Positions 61,131 to 64,000 of a stretch of DNA of 64,000 nucleotides are shown here, piece after piece. The position numbers were made by a program, and so were the translations under genes. Every line of letters starts with the position of its first letter. Within the stretch, counting starts at the first letter, position 1. Below the pieces are notes generated by a model that saw only the letters and a list, made by a program, of their open reading frames with translations, was not told where the DNA came from and searched no databases. The DNA comes from Lithospermum erythrorhizon. Lineage: Eukaryota; Streptophyta; Magnoliopsida; Boraginales; Boraginaceae. The stretch spans positions 248,001-312,000 of the forward strand of contig JADFUC010001017.1 in NCBI GenBank assembly GCA_019722365.1, given 5' to 3'.

Positions 61131-63632
61131 ATGGCTCAAATTCCGAATTTAGACAACGCTCCGATCAACCTTTCATCATTACGGTAAATTCACCAAAAAT
61201 CGCAATCACAATTATCCATTATTTTCTAATTAATTCATTTTTATTTTCTCTAATTTTGTACCTCCAATTTAGAGATCAATCTCAGAAGGAGCTCTTAACT
61301 ATCCTTAAAAATGTAAGTCAATTTCATTTGCTCGACTAAATTATAATACTAAGACATTATTATAAAATTGGTAATTTAGATAATATCGAATTGGTTTAGT
61401 GGTTAGGAGGCAGAGACTTAGAAATGTTGGGTTCGGGGGCGGGAGGATTTTTTTAATTTTTAAGGTGAGAAATATATAATTTACTATATAATTTTCATTC
61501 GAATCGAGTTTATGTTTGAACAATTAAGGCTCTAAAATTTGTTGATTTTGAAAATTGAAAATAAAACTAGACTATCTTTTTCGGGTTGAGCTAGTAATGA
61601 TCAAACTATATTATTGGAATTAACTTTCATACTTCAACATGTTTACAATCAAATTCCTGTTTTTTATTGAAGTTCTTTTGATTTTTTGTGAGGTTTTATT
61701 GTTTTTTAGTTACTTAATTGAGATGAATTTTGATTATTTATGTGTAGATTCGAGGAAGGGAGTGTTTAATTGTCAATTTGATTTTTTTGTGAGATATTAT
61801 TGTTTTTAGTTACTTAATTGAATGAATTTTGATTATTTATGTGTAGATTCGAGGAAGGAAGTGTTTAATTATCGATCAGAAGCTCAGTGGATCGTTGTCC
61901 TTGATCGTGCAGAGCTCACTCCTCAAGGTAAATGATATCTACCTTCATCCCAAAATGATTGTCCAATTTTAAATTTTGAATTTTGAACTCAAGTATTTTT
62001 ATATATTGTGTATAATATTTGGTGAAAAGTATATGAAATGCTAGAAACGTTAATGTACTTTACTATGGACATGACGAATTTGATTCATACAAAGTTATGC
62101 ATGTCAATTAAATCTGGTAAGCTTTTGTTAAATCAATCTGGACAACCTTTATGGATGGAGGGAGTACTAATTGGGTTGTTCTGGTTAAGAATATAAGTTG
62201 AGTTTATATGTATATGGGTGTCTTCGTAGGACACTTTGGTGTTCTATTTTTGTTGAATTATAATCCGTTTTTAACAATAAAGAATGGACAACTAACAATT
62301 CTATAGATGTTATTTGGAATTTTAAATCTGAAGAAGGAAAAAAAATTATCTCACTTTGTTACTAACTTACTACCAAGTTGGGCCTATAAAACTTTACCTA
62401 TTTTTTCTTAATTGAGAATATTCACATGATGTATTCATTTGTAGAATGTGAGAAGAAGAAAATTTGTTGATTATATATCTCTACGCAGATGGAAGTAACA
62501 TAATGACATACATGTCGGGTTTCTGTTGCATATAAAACAGGAAAATGGCGCTGAACTGTGTCATCTTGGAGCAAAACCTGTTGAAACTGAGTGCACTAGA
62601 TTGGTATATCTTGTCCGATCTCAGCTGCAGTATATGAAATTCATTTGCTCACAAATTCAAAATGACACATCACAAGGGATTCAAAGAGAGTATTTCCTGT
62701 ACTTTGTTCCTCGTCGCTCTGTTGCTTGCGAGAAAGTAAGTGTTTGATTTTCAGGATCTGACAATGTTGACCTAATTTTTTTTCCTTCCTGAAAACTTAT
62801 TGAGTAATCTTTAAACAAAATAATCACAATAGAAACACCTTGTGCTCACTATAGTTTTTGTCTGTTCACTCGGATAAAGAAGAGTATATCCAGAATATTC
62901 TAAATGGCTCTGTGATGTTCTTACAGTTCATTTTTTTGGTTATTAGAATTTACAGCTCTCTTAATGTGTTCTCATGCTTTGCAGATTCTTGAGGAGGAAA
63001 AAGTTCATCATTTGTTAACGATAGGGGAGTACCCGTTGTATTTAATTCCTGTGGATGAAGATGTCATATCATTTGACCTTGACCTTGCTTACAAAGTATG
63101 AATGCCTCATTTTAAATAAGTCGTTAGGTTTGTACATCTCCATTTTTTCTCTCGGGAAGATTTAAGTTAAGGGATCCCTTCATTATAATTGTAGGAAACT
63201 GCTGTTGATGGAGACCCAACTTCGCTCTGGCACATAGCAAAAGCCATCCATAAGGTTGAGGTATAAATGTTTGCTTCATAAGTTTAGATATTCTCAAGAA
63301 GCTATCAGCTTTGAATTAGGTTTGTTATTGTGGTTTTACTTCCAGTGCCTGTATGCATCTTCCTCATAGTTGATGGTTATTTGTGGTTGCAAATGTAGTT
63401 CTCCGTTGGAGTTATACCAAATGTAAGAGCCAAAGGGAAAGCATCAGTGCGTGTTGCAGATATGCTAAACCGCATGCAAGATGAAGAACCAGTTAACATG
63501 TCTAATGTATTATTCCGTTGATCCGGATGCTTTTGTAGTTTTTAGTTCAATTGAATTTCGGTTTACTTACAGTGCTTCCTTGCACAGGTTAGCATGCCTG
63601 AAATAAATACTCTCATCCTCCTGGACAGAGAG
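61131..63632 (+). CDS. VPS33: VPS33, Sec1/Munc18 subunit of HOPS/CORVET (5' eight exons, partial)
   Basis: Exons: 61131-61183, 61273-61312, 61847-61927, 62541-62735, 62985-63095, 63195-63260, 63399-63506 and 63588-63632. All junctions are GT..AG and the frame is kept: 699 nt, 233 residues, starting MAQIPNLDNAPINLSSLRDQ. The sequence then contains RKCLIIDQKLSGSLSLIVQ, YLVRSQLQYMKFICSQIQND, YFVPRRSVACEKILEEEKVH, FSVGVIPNVRAKGKASVRVA and NTLILLDRE, the N-terminal part of the Sec1-like fold as in plant VPS33. The family is about 590-600 residues, so the last 60% lies beyond 64000. VPS33 binds SNAREs within the HOPS and CORVET tethers at the vacuole and late endosome. No break is seen in these exons. 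Confidence 0.95.
61389..61456 (+). mobile_element. tRNA-derived SINE relic in VPS33 intron 2
   Basis: aattggtttagtggttagga is a good Pol III A box, and gttgggttcgggggcggga, 30 bases on, is a B-box-like string. A T run follows. The layout (A box, about 30 bp, B box) fits a plant tRNA-related SINE head or a decayed tRNA-like sequence. No cloverleaf can be formed, so it is not a tRNA gene. Confidence 0.45.
61678..61870 (+). repeat. Tandem duplication containing the VPS33 exon 3 splice acceptor
   Basis: Two copies of about 93 bp, 61678-61771 and 61778-61870, are about 90% alike and offset by 99 bp. Each includes the poly-pyrimidine tract, the branch-like tacttaatt, the acceptor tgtgtag and the first 24 bases of exon 3. 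The upstream copy (acceptor at 61747, exon from 61748) changes Lys to Glu and reaches an in-frame TGA soon after the duplicated part. The downstream acceptor (61846) gives the full reading frame and is the one used in the model. Confidence 0.9.
61940..62166. mobile_element. Stowaway MITE in VPS33 intron 3
   Basis: The left end taccttcatcccaaaatgattgtcca and the right end, on the opposite strand, tactccctccatccataaaggttgtcca are terminal inverted repeats with the Stowaway CTCCCTCC tip. TA is present at each border. It is 227 bp, non-coding, and begins 13 bp after the exon 3 donor. Confidence 0.85.
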
Positions 63633-63714
63633 GTTTGTGATCTCCTCTGTCCAATTCCTTATTTTTCCTTTCACTTTTAGATCTACCAATCATTTAATAT
63701 TTTTAGTTCTCCTT

Positions 63715-63850
63715 ATATCGACTTCGCGGGCCCGATTGCCTGCGAAGTGGCTCCCGCCCTAAAGCGAGGGGGAACCGGTATGCATTGCTTACGCAGCAAA
63801 CGGGGAGGCTATTTCGAGATTGTCGCCAGAGTAAAGTGCAAAACACTATC
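63715..63850. other. GC-rich segment in VPS33 intron 8, probable inserted fragment
   Basis: In an AT-rich intron, a block with cgcgggcccgattgcctgcgaa, gcgagggggaaccggta and gcagcaaacggggaggc stands out by its GC content. It resembles the head of a small retroposed or MITE-type element, but I see neither clear Pol III boxes nor terminal repeats. Not coding. Confidence 0.35.
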
Positions 63851-64000
63851 TACCACTTCACAATAGAATATGGCTTATTTTGAATTGTTCCATTTTATCC
63901 CAGGCTTGAAATACTTTAATGCTCCTTACATCGTGTAATTTTTTTAAAATAATAATGTAATTATGCTGGAACTGTGAAGGATTATCTATGATTCAGTTGA

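Overview
This is plant nuclear DNA, most likely from a eudicot. It is AT-rich, the two real genes are split by GT..AG introns, and most of the rest is plant-type retrotransposons (Ty1/Copia, Ty3/Gypsy, a LINE) and MITEs. I see no bacterial operon, CRISPR array, rRNA or canonical tRNA gene. Exon models were made by eye and the frame was checked across every junction. Family names come from remembered motifs, not from database searches.

Genes. (1) On the minus strand, 10335 to 1581, a complete 17-exon gene encodes an 827-residue protein with an N-terminal aminoglycoside-phosphotransferase-like (APH) kinase fold and a C-terminal acyl-CoA dehydrogenase. It is the plant IBR3 / ACAD10-ACAD11 type, a peroxisomal enzyme linked to conversion of indole-3-butyric acid to auxin. 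It ends in the PTS1-like tripeptide AKI. (2) On the plus strand from 61131, the first eight exons (233 residues) of VPS33 are present. VPS33 is the Sec1/Munc18 subunit of the HOPS/CORVET vacuolar tethering complexes, and the gene runs off the right edge. The two genes are divergent and about 50 kb apart.

Between them I find no intact conserved gene, only nested and decayed mobile elements. From left to right: a degraded Copia element of the SIRE/Maximus type on minus (about 11.2-14.6 kb); a foldback MITE (15.6 kb); a broken LINE on plus (about 16.6-22.8 kb) with a probable LTR inserted in it; AT-rich DNA with MITEs and tandem duplications (22.8-29.5 kb); a short candidate ORF behind a TATA box (29.7 kb); a degraded Gypsy element on minus (about 30.7-36.9 kb) with a recognisable primer-binding site, head-to-head with a plus-strand LTR of the same broad family (36.9-40 kb); a foldback element (42.2 kb) abutting another minus Gypsy LTR (42.4-44.9 kb) that carries an array of small palindromes; a CGGTT-rich block (45.1-45.8 kb); tandem repeats (48 kb); and a Copia element on minus (49.2-58.1 kb) interrupted by two plus-strand Gypsy-like LTRs.

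The most useful points for follow-up are the tandem duplication of a splice acceptor in VPS33 (the upstream copy would give a premature stop), the palindrome array inside the Gypsy LTR family, the near-perfect foldback at 42.2 kb, and the two small unassigned ORFs at 29.7 and 58.6 kb. I found no convincing new multi-gene system.
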